Part shown: in pieces, positions 1-9,559 of the stretch
How positions within the stretch are numbered: the stretch's first letter is position 1
Layout: every line of letters begins with the position of its first letter
NCBI RefSeq assembly: GCF_017894385.1
Contig: NZ_CP059560.1
Span: 2,294,001-2,358,000, forward strand
Reading direction: 5' to 3'
DNA length: 64,000 nt
Origin: Aromatoleum petrolei
GTDB taxonomy: Bacteria > Pseudomonadota > Gammaproteobacteria > Burkholderiales > Rhodocyclaceae
Position numbers and translations under genes: made by a program
Notes under the pieces: generated by a model
What the model saw: the letters and a program-made list of their open reading frames with translations, nothing else
What the model was told of the DNA's origin: nothing
The model's database searches: none

Positions 1-128
1 TGCCGCATTTGCGGCGGCGTAAAATGCCGGTCCGCGGGCAACGTGTAACTGCGATTGTATCGCGACCGCATACCCGTCGCGCCCACGCGTGCTTCACGAG
101 AATGTTGCAGGATATCGACGACCACCTC

Positions 129-1580
129 ATGACAACGCAACACGTAATCCGGTTTCTTGCCGCCCTGTACTTCTGCGGCATGTTGGCCGCGGCACAAGCG
201 GCCGCCATGCCGCCAGGGGTACGGCAGGCGCTCGACGCCGCACGCATTCCGGCGAGCAACGTGGCGGTATGGGTGCAGGCCGTGGACGCGTCGGCCCCGC
301 AACTGGAGTTCGGCGGCGAGCAACCGATGAATCCGGCGTCGGTGATGAAGGTCGTGACGGCCTTCGCGGCGCTCGACCGCCTCGGTCCCGCCTTCACCTG
401 GACGACGCGGGTCGCGACGGGGGGGCCGGTCGCCGCCGGCGTTCTGGACGGCAGCCTATATCTGGCGGGCGGTGCCGACCCCATGCTGAACTACGAGCGG
501 CTCGGGCGCCTGCTGCGCCAAGTGCGTGCACTCGGCATCACGGCCGTGCGCGGCGACATCGTACTCGACGGTTCGGCGCTGGCGCTGCCGCCGCACGATC
601 CCGCGGCCTTCGACGGACGCGCGCTACGCCCCTACAACAGCGGTGCCTACGGTTTGTTGATGCACTTCAACACGCTGCAGCTACGCCTGGTTCCCCCCGC
701 CGAACCGGGGCGGGCAGTGGGGGTTGCGCCCTATCCGTCATTGACGGGGGTCGACATCGACAACCGCATCATGACGGGTCCCGGCCCTTGCGGCGTGTGG
801 TACGGCAATCTCGAGGCGACGCTCGAGGCGGGGCCGCAGGGACCCAGGCTGGTCCTGTCGGGCAGCATGCCGGCAAGCTGCGGGCAGCGCGACTGGGCAA
901 CCGCCCCGCTATCGCCGGAGGCCTTCGGGCGCGCGCTGGTCGCCGCACTGTGGAATGAGTTGGGCGGTAAGGTCGAGGGGTCGGTGCGCAGCGGCGTGAC
1001 GCCCGCCGACGCAGCGACGCTGCTCACCGAGACCTCGCCACCACTCGCCGAGGTGGTGCGCGAGATGAACAAGTGGTCGAGCAACGTGATCGCACGCCAG
1101 TTGCTGGCGACGCTGGGACGGGAAGGCGGGGCGAGCCTGGACATGGTCGCGGGCGGAGCGGAGGCGGTGAAGGCACAGCTCGTCGCGGACGGAATCGCGA
1201 CCGCGGGCCTGGTGATCGAGAACGGCTCGGGCCTGTCGCGCATCGAGCGGGTGAGCGCGCGCACGCTCGCCGAGGTCCTGCTCGCGGCGTGGCGGCGCCC
1301 CTTCATGCCGGAGTTCATCGCCGCGCTGCCGATCGCCGGCGAGGACGGCACGGCGCGCGGGCGGCTGCACGACAGCCCGGCGCGCGGCTACGCCCACATC
1401 AAGACGGGATCGATCAACGGCGTGAAATCCCTGGCCGGCTATGTGCTGGATAGGCACGGCCGGCGCCATGCGGTCGTGATGATGGTGAACCACGCCGAGG
1501 CGGGGGCCAGCCAGGCCGCGCAGGACGCACTGCTGGAATGGGTGTGGGCAACGGGCGGGGAGGCGGAGCCAAGCCGATAG
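129..1580 (+). CDS. dacB: D-alanyl-D-alanine carboxypeptidase/endopeptidase (PBP4 family)
   Basis: A class C low-molecular-weight penicillin-binding protein that trims or cleaves peptidoglycan cross-links in the periplasm. The 483-residue product opens with a signal peptide (hydrophobic stretch ending near AQAAA). It carries the three active-site motifs in order: SVMK at about S71-K74, SSN at S317-N319, and KTG at K425. The long gap between motifs 1 and 2 is the PBP4 hallmark insert. The frame stays open upstream to base 9, but the ATG at 129 is chosen because the signal peptide follows it directly. No strong Shine-Dalgarno is visible at either start. The gene converges on the DUF4870-like membrane gene. 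Confidence 0.93.
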   Translation: MTTQHVIRFLAALYFCGMLAAAQAAAMPPGVRQALDAARIPASNVAVWVQAVDASAPQLEFGGEQPMNPASVMKVVTAFAALDRLGPAFTWTTRVATGGPVAAGVLDGSLYLAGGADPMLNYERLGRLLRQVRALGITAVRGDIVLDGSALALPPHDPAAFDGRALRPYNSGAYGLLMHFNTLQLRLVPPAEPGRAVGVAPYPSLTGVDIDNRIMTGPGPCGVWYGNLEATLEAGPQGPRLVLSGSMPASCGQRDWATAPLSPEAFGRALVAALWNELGGKVEGSVRSGVTPADAATLLTETSPPLAEVVREMNKWSSNVIARQLLATLGREGGASLDMVAGGAEAVKAQLVADGIATAGLVIENGSGLSRIERVSARTLAEVLLAAWRRPFMPEFIAALPIAGEDGTARGRLHDSPARGYAHIKTGSINGVKSLAGYVLDRHGRRHAVVMMVNHAEAGASQAAQDALLEWVWATGGEAEPSR

Positions 1581-1596
1581 CACAACGGCCGCGCCC

Positions 1597-1679
1597 CGTT
1601 CGGACTGAGCTTTTGTCGAAACCCAAGCCCTTCGACAGGTCCGTCCTGACTTTGTCGACGGGCTCGAGGCGAACGGTTG
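1597..1679. repeat. Imperfect inverted/direct repeat between convergent genes
   Basis: Between the two convergent stop codons lies a short repeat-rich stretch. TGTCGAA (1614-1620) and TTCGACA (1631-1637) form a perfect 7-bp stem around a 10-nt loop. A second, degraded copy of the left half follows (CGTCCTGACTTTGTCGAC, 1642-1659), and a GGCTCGAGGCGAACGG tail ends the stretch. The pattern resembles the GTTCGGACTGAGC...GTCGAA extragenic repeats scattered through many proteobacterial genomes. It could act as a bidirectional terminator, although there is no long T run. Confidence 0.5.
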
Positions 1680-1718
1680 TTGGTGCTCGCTTACTGCCGT
1701 TACCGTCGCGATGCGGTC

Positions 1719-2135
1719 TCAGGCGTCCGTCGGCATCGGCATGGTGCTGCGGTCCAGCAGGTTCAACCAGCCGCGGATGACACGGTAGACGATCCAGAGG
1801 CCGGCCCCGGCCAGCAGCACGAATGCGAACGGGATGCCGATCACGGTGACGACCATGGCGGTCGCGACCAGGATCCACAGCAGCGCGAACCAGAAGGTGC
1901 GGATCTGCCAGCGGAAGTGGCTTTCCAGCCAGGTGCCGCGCACGGCGTCGCGCTTCATGTAGTTGAGCACCACCGCGAGAATGGACGGCAGGCTGGCGAC
2001 GAAGCTGCCGATGATGGTCGCGGAGCCAACGACGCCGGTGACGACCGCGAAAGCGTGCAACCCATAAATGATGTGTGCGAGCGTGACGAGCCCGCCGAGG
2101 TCGGCGGTGACGATGTCAGTCCGGTGATCGGGCAT
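1719..2135 (-). CDS. DUF4870-like small integral membrane protein
   Basis: A 138-residue protein with about four hydrophobic segments: two in residues 12-60 and two in residues 82-125. Between them is a polar central motif, TWLESHFRWQIRTFW, typical of the DUF4870-type membrane proteins of Proteobacteria. The function of the family is not known. The start at 2135 is preceded by GGAGCC. The gene follows ubiD on the same strand after about 78 bp that contain a tandem 14-bp repeat, so it may be co-transcribed with ubiD or have its own promoter there. Confidence 0.75.
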   Translation of the reverse strand: MPDHRTDIVTADLGGLVTLAHIIYGLHAFAVVTGVVGSATIIGSFVASLPSILAVVLNYMKRDAVRGTWLESHFRWQIRTFWFALLWILVATAMVVTVIGIPFAFVLLAGAGLWIVYRVIRGWLNLLDRSTMPMPTDA

Positions 2136-2170
2136 GGCTGGCTCCGTGGTGGTGAGGATTCCGCTTGAAT

Positions 2171-2226
2171 CGTACAGGTCCGACTTTACAAGCCGGATCT
2201 TACAACCCCGCCTTTACAGGCCCAAC
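2171..2226. repeat. Four degenerate 14-bp tandem repeats at the ubiD 3' end
   Basis: Four consecutive 14-mers can be read without gaps: CGTACAGGTCCGAC, TTTACAAGCCGGAT, CTTACAACCCCGCC and TTTACAGGCCCAAC. The shared core is YTTACARGCCS. On the minus strand each unit reads roughly GGGCTTGTAAA. The first unit met by ubiD contains its TAA stop, and the period of 14 places the following TAA-like triplets in other frames. No known element is recognised. Confidence 0.6.
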
Positions 2227-3704
2227 TCGGCCCACATCGCATCGACGCGCTGCTTGACCGCGGCGTCCATCACGATCGGGCGCCCCCACTCGCGTGTCGT
2301 CTCGCCCGGCCACTTGTTGGTCGCGTCGATGCCCATCTTGCTGCCGAGACTCGCGACCGGGCTGGCGAAGTCGAGGTAGTCGATCGGGGTGTTGTCGACC
2401 ATCACCGTGTCGCGTGAGCCATCGACACGGGTCGTCATCGCCCAGATGACTTCCTTCCAGTCGCGGATGTTCACGTCGTCGTCCACCACGATGATGAACT
2501 TGGTGTACATGAACTGGCGCAGGAAGCTCCAGATGCCGAACATCACGCGCTTGGCGTGACCCGGGTACTGCTTGCGGATGCTGACGACCGCCAGCCGGTA
2601 GGAGCAGCCTTCGGGCGGCAGGTAGAAGTCGGTGATCTCGGGGAATTGCTTCTGCAGCAGCGGCACGAAGACTTCGTTGAGCGCGACGCCCAGCATCGCC
2701 GGCTCGTCGGGCGGCTTGCCGGTGTAGGTCGAGTGGTAGATCGGGTCCTTGCGCATCGTGATGCGCTCGATCGTGAAGACGGGGAAGTCGGAGACCTCGT
2801 TGTAGTAGCCGGTGTGGTCGCCGTAGGGGCCTTCGGGCGCGGTGTCGTCCGGGTGGATCACGCCTTCGAGGACGATCTCGGCCGAGGCCGGCACCTGCAG
2901 GTCGGAGCCGAGGCACTGCACGAGCTCGGTCTTGGCGCCGCGCAGCAGGCCGGCGAACTGGTACTCGGACAGCGTGTCGGGCACCGGCGTGACCGCGCCG
3001 AGGATGGTCGCGGGGTCGCAGCCGAGGACGACTGCGACCTTGAAGGGTTCGCCGGGGTGCGCGAGCTGGTGCTCGCGGAAATCGAGCGCGCCGCCGCGGT
3101 GCGCGAGCCAGCGCATGATCACGCGGTTGGGGCCAAGCACCTGCTGGCGGTAGATGCCGAGGTTCTGGCGCTTCTTGCCGGGGCCGCGCGTGACGACGAG
3201 CCCCCACGTGATCAGCGGCGCGACATCGCCGGGCCAGCAGTGCTGGATCGGCAGCCGTGCGAGGTCGACGTCGGTGCCTTCCCACACGACTTCCTGGCAG
3301 GGCGCCGAGCGCACCTCCTTGGGCGACATGTTGAGCACCTGGCGGAAGGCCGGAAACTTCTCCCAGGCGTCCTTGAGGCCCTTGGGCGGCTCGGGCTCCT
3401 TGAGAAAGGCGAGCAACTTGCCGACTTCGCGCAAGGGCGTCTGCCAGTCGCCGTTCGAGAGTTCCTCGCCCATGCCGAGCGCGACGCGCTCAGGGGTGCC
3501 GAAGAGGTTCGCGAGCACCGGCATCGCCTGCGGCACGCCGTGCGTCACCGGTTTCTCGAACAGTAGCGCGGGGCCGCCGGCGCGCAGCACGCGGTCGGCG
3601 ATCTCGGTCATCTCAAGGTGGGTGTCGACGGGAATGCCGATGCGCTTGAGCTCGCCGCGCTGTTCGAGCTGGGCGATGAAGTCGCGAAGATCGTGGTAAC
3701 GCAT
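2214..3704 (-). CDS. ubiD: 4-hydroxy-3-polyprenylbenzoate decarboxylase
   Basis: A prenylated-FMN-dependent decarboxylase of ubiquinone biosynthesis that removes the carboxylate from polyprenyl-4-hydroxybenzoate. The 496-residue length equals the usual UbiD length, and the protein aligns end to end by eye. Conserved blocks include [19 protein letters not shown], a GGALDF segment, [20 protein letters not shown] and the acidic [15 protein letters not shown] block. The ATG at 3704 follows AAGGA at good spacing; the frame remains open further upstream into pyrF, but that part is only a shadow. It lies 23 bp behind pyrF. The UbiX partner that makes the cofactor is not in this window. Confidence 0.95.
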   Translation of the reverse strand: MRYHDLRDFIAQLEQRGELKRIGIPVDTHLEMTEIADRVLRAGGPALLFEKPVTHGVPQAMPVLANLFGTPERVALGMGEELSNGDWQTPLREVGKLLAFLKEPEPPKGLKDAWEKFPAFRQVLNMSPKEVRSAPCQEVVWEGTDVDLARLPIQHCWPGDVAPLITWGLVVTRGPGKKRQNLGIYRQQVLGPNRVIMRWLAHRGGALDFREHQLAHPGEPFKVAVVLGCDPATILGAVTPVPDTLSEYQFAGLLRGAKTELVQCLGSDLQVPASAEIVLEGVIHPDDTAPEGPYGDHTGYYNEVSDFPVFTIERITMRKDPIYHSTYTGKPPDEPAMLGVALNEVFVPLLQKQFPEITDFYLPPEGCSYRLAVVSIRKQYPGHAKRVMFGIWSFLRQFMYTKFIIVVDDDVNIRDWKEVIWAMTTRVDGSRDTVMVDNTPIDYLDFASPVASLGSKMGIDATNKWPGETTREWGRPIVMDAAVKQRVDAMWAELGL

Positions 3705-3727
3705 GAAATCCTTTCGGGTACGGCGGT

Positions 3728-4543
3728 TCAGCGATGGGCGTTGATGGCGTCGCGCGTCTCGAGCGCGACACGGCGCGCGGCCTCGGCGTAGTCCTCGCCC
3801 TGGCCGGCGTAGAGGATCGCGCGCGAGGAGTTGATCATCAGGCCGGTGCCGTCGCCGGTGCCGCCTGCCTGCATGGTCTCGGCGATGTCGCCCCCCTGGG
3901 CGCCGATGCCGGGAACGAGCAGCGGCATGTCGCCGACGATTTGCCGCACGCGCGCGATCTCGTTGGGGAAGGTGGCGCCGACCACAAGCCCGCAGTTGCC
4001 GCTCGCGTTCCAGTCGTTCGCGACCAGGCGCGCGACGCGCTCGAACAGGCGCTCGCCGCCACCGACGTCGAGGAACTGCAGGTCGCTGCCGCCGGGATTC
4101 GAGGTGCGGCACAGCAGGATCACGCCCTTGTCGGCGTATTCGAGGTAGGGCTCGACGGAATCCCGGCCCATGTAGGGATTCACGGTAATCGCGTCGGCAC
4201 CGAAGCGTTCGAAGGCTTCGACGGCATATTGCGCGGCGGTGCTGCCTATATCGCCGCGCTTCGAGTCGAGAATCACCGGGGTATCGGGGTGGCACTCGTG
4301 AATGTAGGCGATCAGGTCTTCGAGTTGATCCTCGGCGCGCTGCGCGGCGAAGTAGGCGATCTGCGGCTTGAAGCTGCACACGAGGTCGGAGGTCGCGTCG
4401 ACGATGCCCTTGCAGAATTCGAGGATGGCGTCCGGGCGTCCCTGCAGGTGGGCGGGGAAGCGCGCGGGATAGGGGTCGAGGCCGACGCAGAGGAGACTGT
4501 TGCGGTTCTGCCAGGCGGCCCGGAGGGCGGTCATGAAGTGCAT
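3728..4543 (-). CDS. pyrF: Orotidine-5'-phosphate decarboxylase (group 2)
   Basis: The last step of UMP synthesis, decarboxylating OMP in the cytoplasm. The 271-residue protein has the signature [15 protein letters not shown] around the catalytic Lys/Asp pair, an N-terminal [13 protein letters not shown] block and a C-terminal [11 protein letters not shown] phosphate-binding loop. This pattern and length fit the group 2 (PyrF_2) branch. Start 4543 has AGGA eight bases upstream. The gene ahead of it ends in a strong terminator, so pyrF probably has its own promoter in 4544-4616. It is followed closely by ubiD. Confidence 0.95.
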   Translation of the reverse strand: MHFMTALRAAWQNRNSLLCVGLDPYPARFPAHLQGRPDAILEFCKGIVDATSDLVCSFKPQIAYFAAQRAEDQLEDLIAYIHECHPDTPVILDSKRGDIGSTAAQYAVEAFERFGADAITVNPYMGRDSVEPYLEYADKGVILLCRTSNPGGSDLQFLDVGGGERLFERVARLVANDWNASGNCGLVVGATFPNEIARVRQIVGDMPLLVPGIGAQGGDIAETMQAGGTGDGTGLMINSSRAILYAGQGEDYAEAARRVALETRDAINAHR

Positions 4544-4616
4544 GGAGGCGTCCTGATTGGTCCGGGGCGAATGATAAGCCGGATGACGCCAGCGCGTGCG
4601 CACAAAGCGGTCGCCC

Positions 4617-4644
4617 AAAAAAACGGGCCGCGCTATGGCGGCCC
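4617..4644 (-). terminator. Rho-independent terminator of the 83-aa secreted protein gene
   Basis: Read on the minus strand, GGGCCGC and GCGGCCC form a perfect 7-bp stem around a 6-nt loop (4625-4644), followed by G and seven T residues (4617-4623). It begins 22 nt after the stop codon at 4666 and would isolate pyrF from the upstream gene. Confidence 0.85.
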
Positions 4645-4665
4645 CCGGGCTCGGGATCGGCTCGG

Positions 4666-4917
4666 TCACATGTCGATCTTGAGCATCTTCATGGCTTTCG
4701 CGAGGGTATCGACCGACTCCTGATGCTTGCCGGCCTTATGCAGCGCCTCGCCATCGGCACGCAGTTTCTTCACTTCCGTCATCTGCTCGGCCGTAAGCAT
4801 AGGATTCTTCGCCATCGCATCATCGATCTTCTTCATGTCCGCGGGGCAGTGAAACGCCAAGGCGCTGGAAGACAGCGCCATCGCGCACAGGCCTGCGAAC
4901 AACAGGCTTCTCTTCAT
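4666..4917 (-). CDS. Small secreted protein of unknown function
   Basis: An 83-residue protein with a clear Sec signal peptide ([21 protein letters not shown], cleavage after ALA). The mature peptide of about 62 residues begins [17 protein letters not shown] and is helical and rich in Lys, Met and Ala. The N-terminal HCPADM keeps one cysteine. I do not recognise a functional family. A strong AAGGAGA ribosome site sits just before the ATG, and a strong terminator follows, so it is a monocistronic, probably well expressed periplasmic protein. Confidence 0.75.
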   Translation of the reverse strand: MKRSLLFAGLCAMALSSSALAFHCPADMKKIDDAMAKNPMLTAEQMTEVKKLRADGEALHKAGKHQESVDTLAKAMKMLKIDM

Positions 4918-4998
4918 TGCGTTCTCCTTTGGGGACGTGCCGGAATTGACCCCGACACGTGTATTCGACCGTCAGCGATACGGTCCGTTCACCCTAGT

Positions 4999-5886
4999 TC
5001 AGCCGGCAGGAAACGCAATGTAATCAAGGACGAGGCCGGCGAAGATGGCTGCACCGACCCAGTTGTTGTGCAGGAAGGCCTTGAAGCAAGGTGCGCGTTC
5101 GCGCCCGCGGATCAGCGTGTAGTGGTAGCCGGCGATCCCGCAGGCCGCCAGCAGGCCGGCGAAGAAGAGTACGCCGCGCCCCGCGGCAAGACCGACGGCG
5201 GCGAACAGCGCGAAGGCGATCGCATAGCACAGCATCACGGCGGCGACATCGAAGCGGCCGAAGGTGATCGCGGAGGTCTTGATGCCGATCCGGAGGTCGT
5301 CGGGGCGGTCCACCATCGCGTATTCGGTGTCGTAGGCGACAGTCCAGAAGATGTTGCCGAGCAGCAGCCACCATGCGATTGCGGGCACCTCGCCCTGCAC
5401 CGCGGCAAAGCCCATCGGGATGCCGAAGCCGAAGGCGATGCCGAGGTAGGCCTGGGGAATCGCGAAGAAGCGCTTCATGAACGGGTAGCTCGCGGCGAGG
5501 AACAGCGCCGGCAGCGACAGCCACAGCACGATGGGCGCGAGCGGCAGGATCAGGAGGAAGGAGACGATAGAGAGGGCCGTCGCAAGCAGCAGCGCCTCGC
5601 GGGTGCCGATCACGCGCGTCGCGAGCGGACGGTTCTTCGTGCGCTCGACGTGGCCGTCGAAATCGCGGTCGGCGTAGTCATTGACGACGCAGCCGGCCGA
5701 GCGCATCAGCACCGTGCCGAGGACGAAGATCGCGAGGATGTGCAGCGGCGGGAAACCGTCGGCGGCGAGCCACAGTGCCCACAGCGTCGGCCACAGCAGC
5801 AGCAGGATGCCGATGGGCTTGTCGAGGCGCATCAGCCGCAGGTAGATGGGCAGGCGGGCGGACAGGGGAAGCGGCGCAGACATCAT
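4999..5886 (-). CDS. ubiA: 4-hydroxybenzoate polyprenyltransferase
   Basis: An integral-membrane prenyltransferase that joins 4-hydroxybenzoate to the polyprenyl side chain, the first membrane step of ubiquinone synthesis. The 295-residue protein has about eight to nine membrane spans and both Asp-rich motifs: [20 protein letters not shown], with the first DxxxD, and [13 protein letters not shown], with the second. The first of two tandem ATG codons (5886) overlaps the ubiC stop as ATGA, so the two are translationally coupled. Together with ubiC and ubiD this makes a split ubiquinone cluster. Confidence 0.95.
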   Translation of the reverse strand: MMSAPLPLSARLPIYLRLMRLDKPIGILLLLWPTLWALWLAADGFPPLHILAIFVLGTVLMRSAGCVVNDYADRDFDGHVERTKNRPLATRVIGTREALLLATALSIVSFLLILPLAPIVLWLSLPALFLAASYPFMKRFFAIPQAYLGIAFGFGIPMGFAAVQGEVPAIAWWLLLGNIFWTVAYDTEYAMVDRPDDLRIGIKTSAITFGRFDVAAVMLCYAIAFALFAAVGLAAGRGVLFFAGLLAACGIAGYHYTLIRGRERAPCFKAFLHNNWVGAAIFAGLVLDYIAFPAG

Positions 5887-6440
5887 TCGGGCAGGTCCAG
5901 GATCGTGGGCAGAAAGGCCTCGCTGACGAGCAGGGCGCGGCCGTGCAGGCGGAACAGCGAACGGCGCGCCCAGACGCGCGGCGGCATCGCCTTCGGCGCC
6001 AGTGCCGCGGCAGCGAGATGATAGCGCGCGTCGCGGAGGTCGAGGCAGGCGCAAGTGAGCGCACGGCGGCTGATCGCCGGGTCGGCAAAGAGCGCGGCGC
6101 CCAGCGGCCGGGCACCCATGCCGTGGAACAGGTTCCACGCGCCGCGCACGTTGGCGCGCGGCAATAGCGAACGCGCGAACACCACCGGCACGCCGTCGGC
6201 GACCAGCAGCACCTCGCGCAGCCACGCGAGTTCGCCGCGGCGCAGCCCCAGCAGCGTCGCCTCGTCGCGGTGCGGCAAGGCGAGGCGCTGACGCAGCACG
6301 TGCACGGACAAAGTGCTGCAGCGGGCGCGGATGCGCGCGGTGAGCGAGTCCGGATCGGTGAGCCAGGGGCGGAGCATGCGGGAAACGGTCGCGCGCGGCG
6401 GGCGCTTCAGCCAGGTTTCTTTGTGAGGACGGGTACGCAT
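5883..6440 (-). CDS. ubiC: Chorismate pyruvate-lyase
   Basis: Converts chorismate to 4-hydroxybenzoate plus pyruvate, the entry to ubiquinone. The 185-residue protein shows the family blocks [33 protein letters not shown] and the C-terminal [20 protein letters not shown]. The start is uncertain: the ATG at 6440 has a pyrimidine-rich leader with no Shine-Dalgarno, and an ATG at 6377 would give a shorter protein. The conserved N-terminal Trp region favours 6440. The stop overlaps ubiA, and recG lies 64 bp upstream on the same strand. Confidence 0.88.
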   Translation of the reverse strand: MRTRPHKETWLKRPPRATVSRMLRPWLTDPDSLTARIRARCSTLSVHVLRQRLALPHRDEATLLGLRRGELAWLREVLLVADGVPVVFARSLLPRANVRGAWNLFHGMGARPLGAALFADPAISRRALTCACLDLRDARYHLAAAALAPKAMPPRVWARRSLFRLHGRALLVSEAFLPTILDLPE

Positions 6441-6504
6441 GAGGGAGAGGAAACGGAACGACGGGCATGATACCGGTTGGGCATCGCGCGCCCAACCCGG
6501 TGGC

Positions 6505-8553
6505 TCAGGCGCGCAGCAGGCCTTCGCGCCCCCCGAGCCAGCGCTCCATCAGCTGCGTCGCAACGTCCGGCGAGTCGCGCAGCAGGCGTTCGGCGAGGGC
6601 GCGCGCCGGCTCCAGGAGATCGGCGTCGCCCTCCAGGTCGGCATAGCGCAGCAGCGGCACGCCGCTCTGGCGCGCGCCGACGAACTCGCCGGGGCCGCGG
6701 ATGCGCAGATCCTCGCGCGCGATGGCGAAGCCGTCGCTGTGTTCGTAGATGACTTTCAGGCGCGCGCGCCCGTTCTCCGACAGCGGATGGGCGTAGATCA
6801 GGATGCAGGCGGACTCCTTCGTGCCGCGCCCGACGCGCCCGCGCAACTGGTGCAGTTGCGCAAGACCGAAGCGCTCGGCGTGCTCGATCACCATCAGGCT
6901 CGCGTTGGGCACGTCGACGCCGACCTCGATCACCGTCGTGGCGACCAGCACGTGCAGCGCGCCGGCCGAGAACGCGGCCATCGTCACGGATTTTTCGTCG
7001 GATTTCATGCGGCCATGCACCAACCCCACCTTCAGCTCCGGCAGCGCGGCGCACAGGGCCTCGAAGGTCTCGACGGCGGTCTTGAGCTGCAGCGCCTCGG
7101 ACTCCTCGATCAGCGGGCACACCCAGTAGGCCTGCGCGCCGCCGAGGCAGGCGTCGCGCACGCGCGCGATGACCTGGTCGCGGCGCGACTCGGCGACGAG
7201 CTTGGTGAGGATGGGGGTACGGCCCGGCGGCAGTTCGTCGAGCACGGTGACGTCGAGGTCGGCGTAAAAGCTCATCGCCAGCGTGCGAGGGATAGGCGTC
7301 GCCGACATCATCAGCATGTGCGGGTGCAGCGCGTCGGCGCCCTTCTCGCGCAGCGCGAGGCGCTGGCGCACGCCGAAGCGGTGCTGTTCGTCGACGATCG
7401 CGAGGCCCAAACGTGGCAGCGTCACCGGGTCCTCGATCAGCGCGTGCGTGCCGACGGCGAGCAGGACTTCGCCGCTCGCGAGCCGGGCGAGCTCGGCCTC
7501 GCGCTCCTTCTTGCGCCGGCTGCCCGACAGCCACGCGATGCCGACGCCGAGCGGTTCCAGCCACGCGGCAAGCTTCTTCCAGTGCTGTTCGGCGAGGATT
7601 TCGGTGGGCGCCATGAGCACGGCCTGGAAGCCGTTTTCGGCCGCCTGCAGCATCGCCAGCGCGGCGACGATGGTCTTGCCGCTGCCGACGTCACCCTGGA
7701 GCAGGCGCTGCATCGGGTGCGGGGTGGCGAGGTCGCGGCCGATCTGTGCGACCGCGCGCGCCTGCGCGCCGGTGAGGCTGAACGGCAGCTGCGCGAGCAG
7801 GGCGCCGGTGAGCTTGCCGCTGTCGCGCAGGACCGGCGCGCGGCGCGTGCGGCGGGCGTTGTAGGCGCGCCGCAGCGACAGCTGCTGGACGAGGAGCTCC
7901 TCAAACTTGATGCGCTGCCAAGCGGGATGCGCGCGGTCTTCGAGCGCGTACGGGTCGATGTCGGGCGGGGGCTGATGCAGGGTGCGCAGCGCGTCGGCAA
8001 AAGGCGGCAGTTGCAGGCCACCCGGCAGCGGCACGGGGAGCAGTTCAGTCGGCGGCGGGCGCTGCAGTTCGCGCCCGATGAGCTTGCGCAGCGCCGACTG
8101 CGCGAGCCCCGCGGTGGTCGGATAGACGGGCGTGAGCGCCTGCGGCAGCGCCTCGCCCTCCTCCACCGGATGCACGCGCGGATGGACCATCTCGTTGCCG
8201 AAGAAGCCGCCGCGCACCTCGCCGAACACGCGCACGCGCCGGCCGGGCGCGAGCTGCTTCTGCTGCGAGGGGTAGAAGTTGAGCCAGCGCGCGGTGAGCG
8301 TGCCGCTGGCGTCGCGGATCTGCGCGACGAGCTGGCGGCGCGGGCGCAGCGTGACTTCGCAGGACACCACTTCGCCTTCGACCTGCACCGGCGCGCCGGC
8401 ACGCGCGGCGGCGATCGGCGTCAGGCGGGTTTCGTCCTCGTAGCGCAGCGGCAGGTGCAGGACGAGGTCCTGCGGCCGGCGGATGTCGAGCTTCGCCAGC
8501 CGTCCTGCGAGCTGCGGGCCGATGCCGGCCCAGATTTGCGGATCCTTAAGCAA
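6505..8553 (-). CDS. recG: ATP-dependent DNA helicase RecG
   Basis: A superfamily 2 helicase that remodels stalled forks and Holliday junctions. The 682-residue protein has an N-terminal wedge/OB domain. Its helicase motifs are GDVGSGKT (Walker A), [13 protein letters not shown] (the DEQH box), [12 protein letters not shown] (motif III) and QLRGRVGRG (motif VI). The only start that keeps the normal N-terminus is a TTG at 8553, which sits inside the last codons of ridA with an 8-nt overlap. No in-frame ATG exists until well inside the wedge domain. Expression is probably coupled to ridA translation. Confidence 0.94.
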   Translation of the reverse strand: MLKDPQIWAGIGPQLAGRLAKLDIRRPQDLVLHLPLRYEDETRLTPIAAARAGAPVQVEGEVVSCEVTLRPRRQLVAQIRDASGTLTARWLNFYPSQQKQLAPGRRVRVFGEVRGGFFGNEMVHPRVHPVEEGEALPQALTPVYPTTAGLAQSALRKLIGRELQRPPPTELLPVPLPGGLQLPPFADALRTLHQPPPDIDPYALEDRAHPAWQRIKFEELLVQQLSLRRAYNARRTRRAPVLRDSGKLTGALLAQLPFSLTGAQARAVAQIGRDLATPHPMQRLLQGDVGSGKTIVAALAMLQAAENGFQAVLMAPTEILAEQHWKKLAAWLEPLGVGIAWLSGSRRKKEREAELARLASGEVLLAVGTHALIEDPVTLPRLGLAIVDEQHRFGVRQRLALREKGADALHPHMLMMSATPIPRTLAMSFYADLDVTVLDELPPGRTPILTKLVAESRRDQVIARVRDACLGGAQAYWVCPLIEESEALQLKTAVETFEALCAALPELKVGLVHGRMKSDEKSVTMAAFSAGALHVLVATTVIEVGVDVPNASLMVIEHAERFGLAQLHQLRGRVGRGTKESACILIYAHPLSENGRARLKVIYEHSDGFAIAREDLRIRGPGEFVGARQSGVPLLRYADLEGDADLLEPARALAERLLRDSPDVATQLMERWLGGREGLLRA

Positions 8554-8926
8554 TCACCAGGATGGCGTCGGCCTCGACCACGCCGCCCTTGGGCAGCTCC
8601 TTGACGCCGACGGCGGCGCGCGCCGGGAAGGGCTCGGCGAAGTAGCGCGCCATCACCTCGTTCACCTTGGCGAAATTGGCCAGATCGGTGAGGTAGATCG
8701 TCACGCGCACGGCATCGGCAAGGGAGCCGCCGGCCGCTTCCGCCACCGCCTTGAGGTTCTCGAACACGCGCACGGTCTGCGCCTCGAAGCCCTCGACCAT
8801 TTGCATCGTCGCGGGGTCGAGGCCGATCTGGCCGGAGCAGTAGACGGTATCGCCGACCTTGACGGCCTGCGAGTAGGTGCCGATGGCGGCGGGGGCGTTG
8901 GGGGTCGAGATGATGCTGCGGCTCAT
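8546..8926 (-). CDS. ridA: Reactive intermediate/imine deaminase RidA
   Basis: A YjgF/YER057c/UK114 family trimer that hydrolyses 2-aminoacrylate and related enamines made by PLP enzymes. The 126-residue length is typical. The family motifs are present: [20 protein letters not shown] near the N-terminus, the Arg in [12 protein letters not shown], and the C-terminal [17 protein letters not shown] with its substrate-binding Arg. AAGGAA precedes the ATG. It overlaps the recG start, an arrangement that would couple the two genes. Confidence 0.93.
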   Translation of the reverse strand: MSRSIISTPNAPAAIGTYSQAVKVGDTVYCSGQIGLDPATMQMVEGFEAQTVRVFENLKAVAEAAGGSLADAVRVTIYLTDLANFAKVNEVMARYFAEPFPARAAVGVKELPKGGVVEADAILVIA

Positions 8927-9022
8927 GCTTGAATTCCTTTGCTAATACGAACGATTCCGACAGGGGGCCGGATGAAACAACGCCCGGCGCATCCAGCACC
9001 GGGGCGCGGAAGGGTGCGCCGA

Positions 9023-9466
9023 TCAGCTTTCGGCGCGCAGGGTCACGTCACAGCCGAGACGCGTGATGATCTTCTGGATTCCACGGCGCGCGGCGACGTT
9101 GATCACCAGCGGCGCCATGAAATTCGCACGCAGCCCGGCGGTCGCGGGGTTGCCCACGTCGCCTTCGTCCTTGCGCACGATGACGGCGACGAAGGCATCG
9201 GCAGGATTCGCGAGCTTGAGTTGCTCAGCTTCTTCGTCCGAGAGACCGAACTCGTAATTGACACCCAGCCGGTCCGATCCGGTGATCGAGAACACGGCCG
9301 CAGGATTGTCCAAGCTCTGCAGCAGGTATAGGGGCGAGGTGGATCCATCCTCATGCACGAGGGCGAATTGCTTGCAGTCCTCGAACCCGGGAAGCCCGGC
9401 CGGAAACTCGATCACCTTTTCATCGGGAATATCGACGGTACCGAACACCTGACTCTCGATCTTCAT
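9023..9466 (-). CDS. fliW: Flagellar assembly factor FliW
   Basis: FliW binds flagellin and, when free, antagonises the RNA-binding regulator CsrA, linking flagellin level to translation. The 147-residue protein begins with the typical IESQVFGTVDIPDEKVIEFPAGLPGFE segment and has the RANFMAPLVINVAARRGIQ C-terminal block. The ribosome site GAGGAGGT is very strong. No flagellin, csrA or other flagellar structural gene is in the window. The neighbouring SPOR and DUF2802 genes share its orientation. Confidence 0.9.
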   Translation of the reverse strand: MKIESQVFGTVDIPDEKVIEFPAGLPGFEDCKQFALVHEDGSTSPLYLLQSLDNPAAVFSITGSDRLGVNYEFGLSDEEAEQLKLANPADAFVAVIVRKDEGDVGNPATAGLRANFMAPLVINVAARRGIQKIITRLGCDVTLRAES

Positions 9467-9559
9467 TGAGACCTCCTCTGATTTGACCCGCTTTTGGCGC
9501 CCTGACGTACGCGCACGACGATCCGTGCCGACGAAGCCTGCCCTGCACCGCCTGCGATG

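Noticed and set aside
1..128. Possible gene or terminator at the left edge
   Set aside because: GCCGC-ATTT-GCGGC could form a 5-bp hairpin at the first bases, but the context is cut off; the open frame from base 9 is the upstream extension of dacB.
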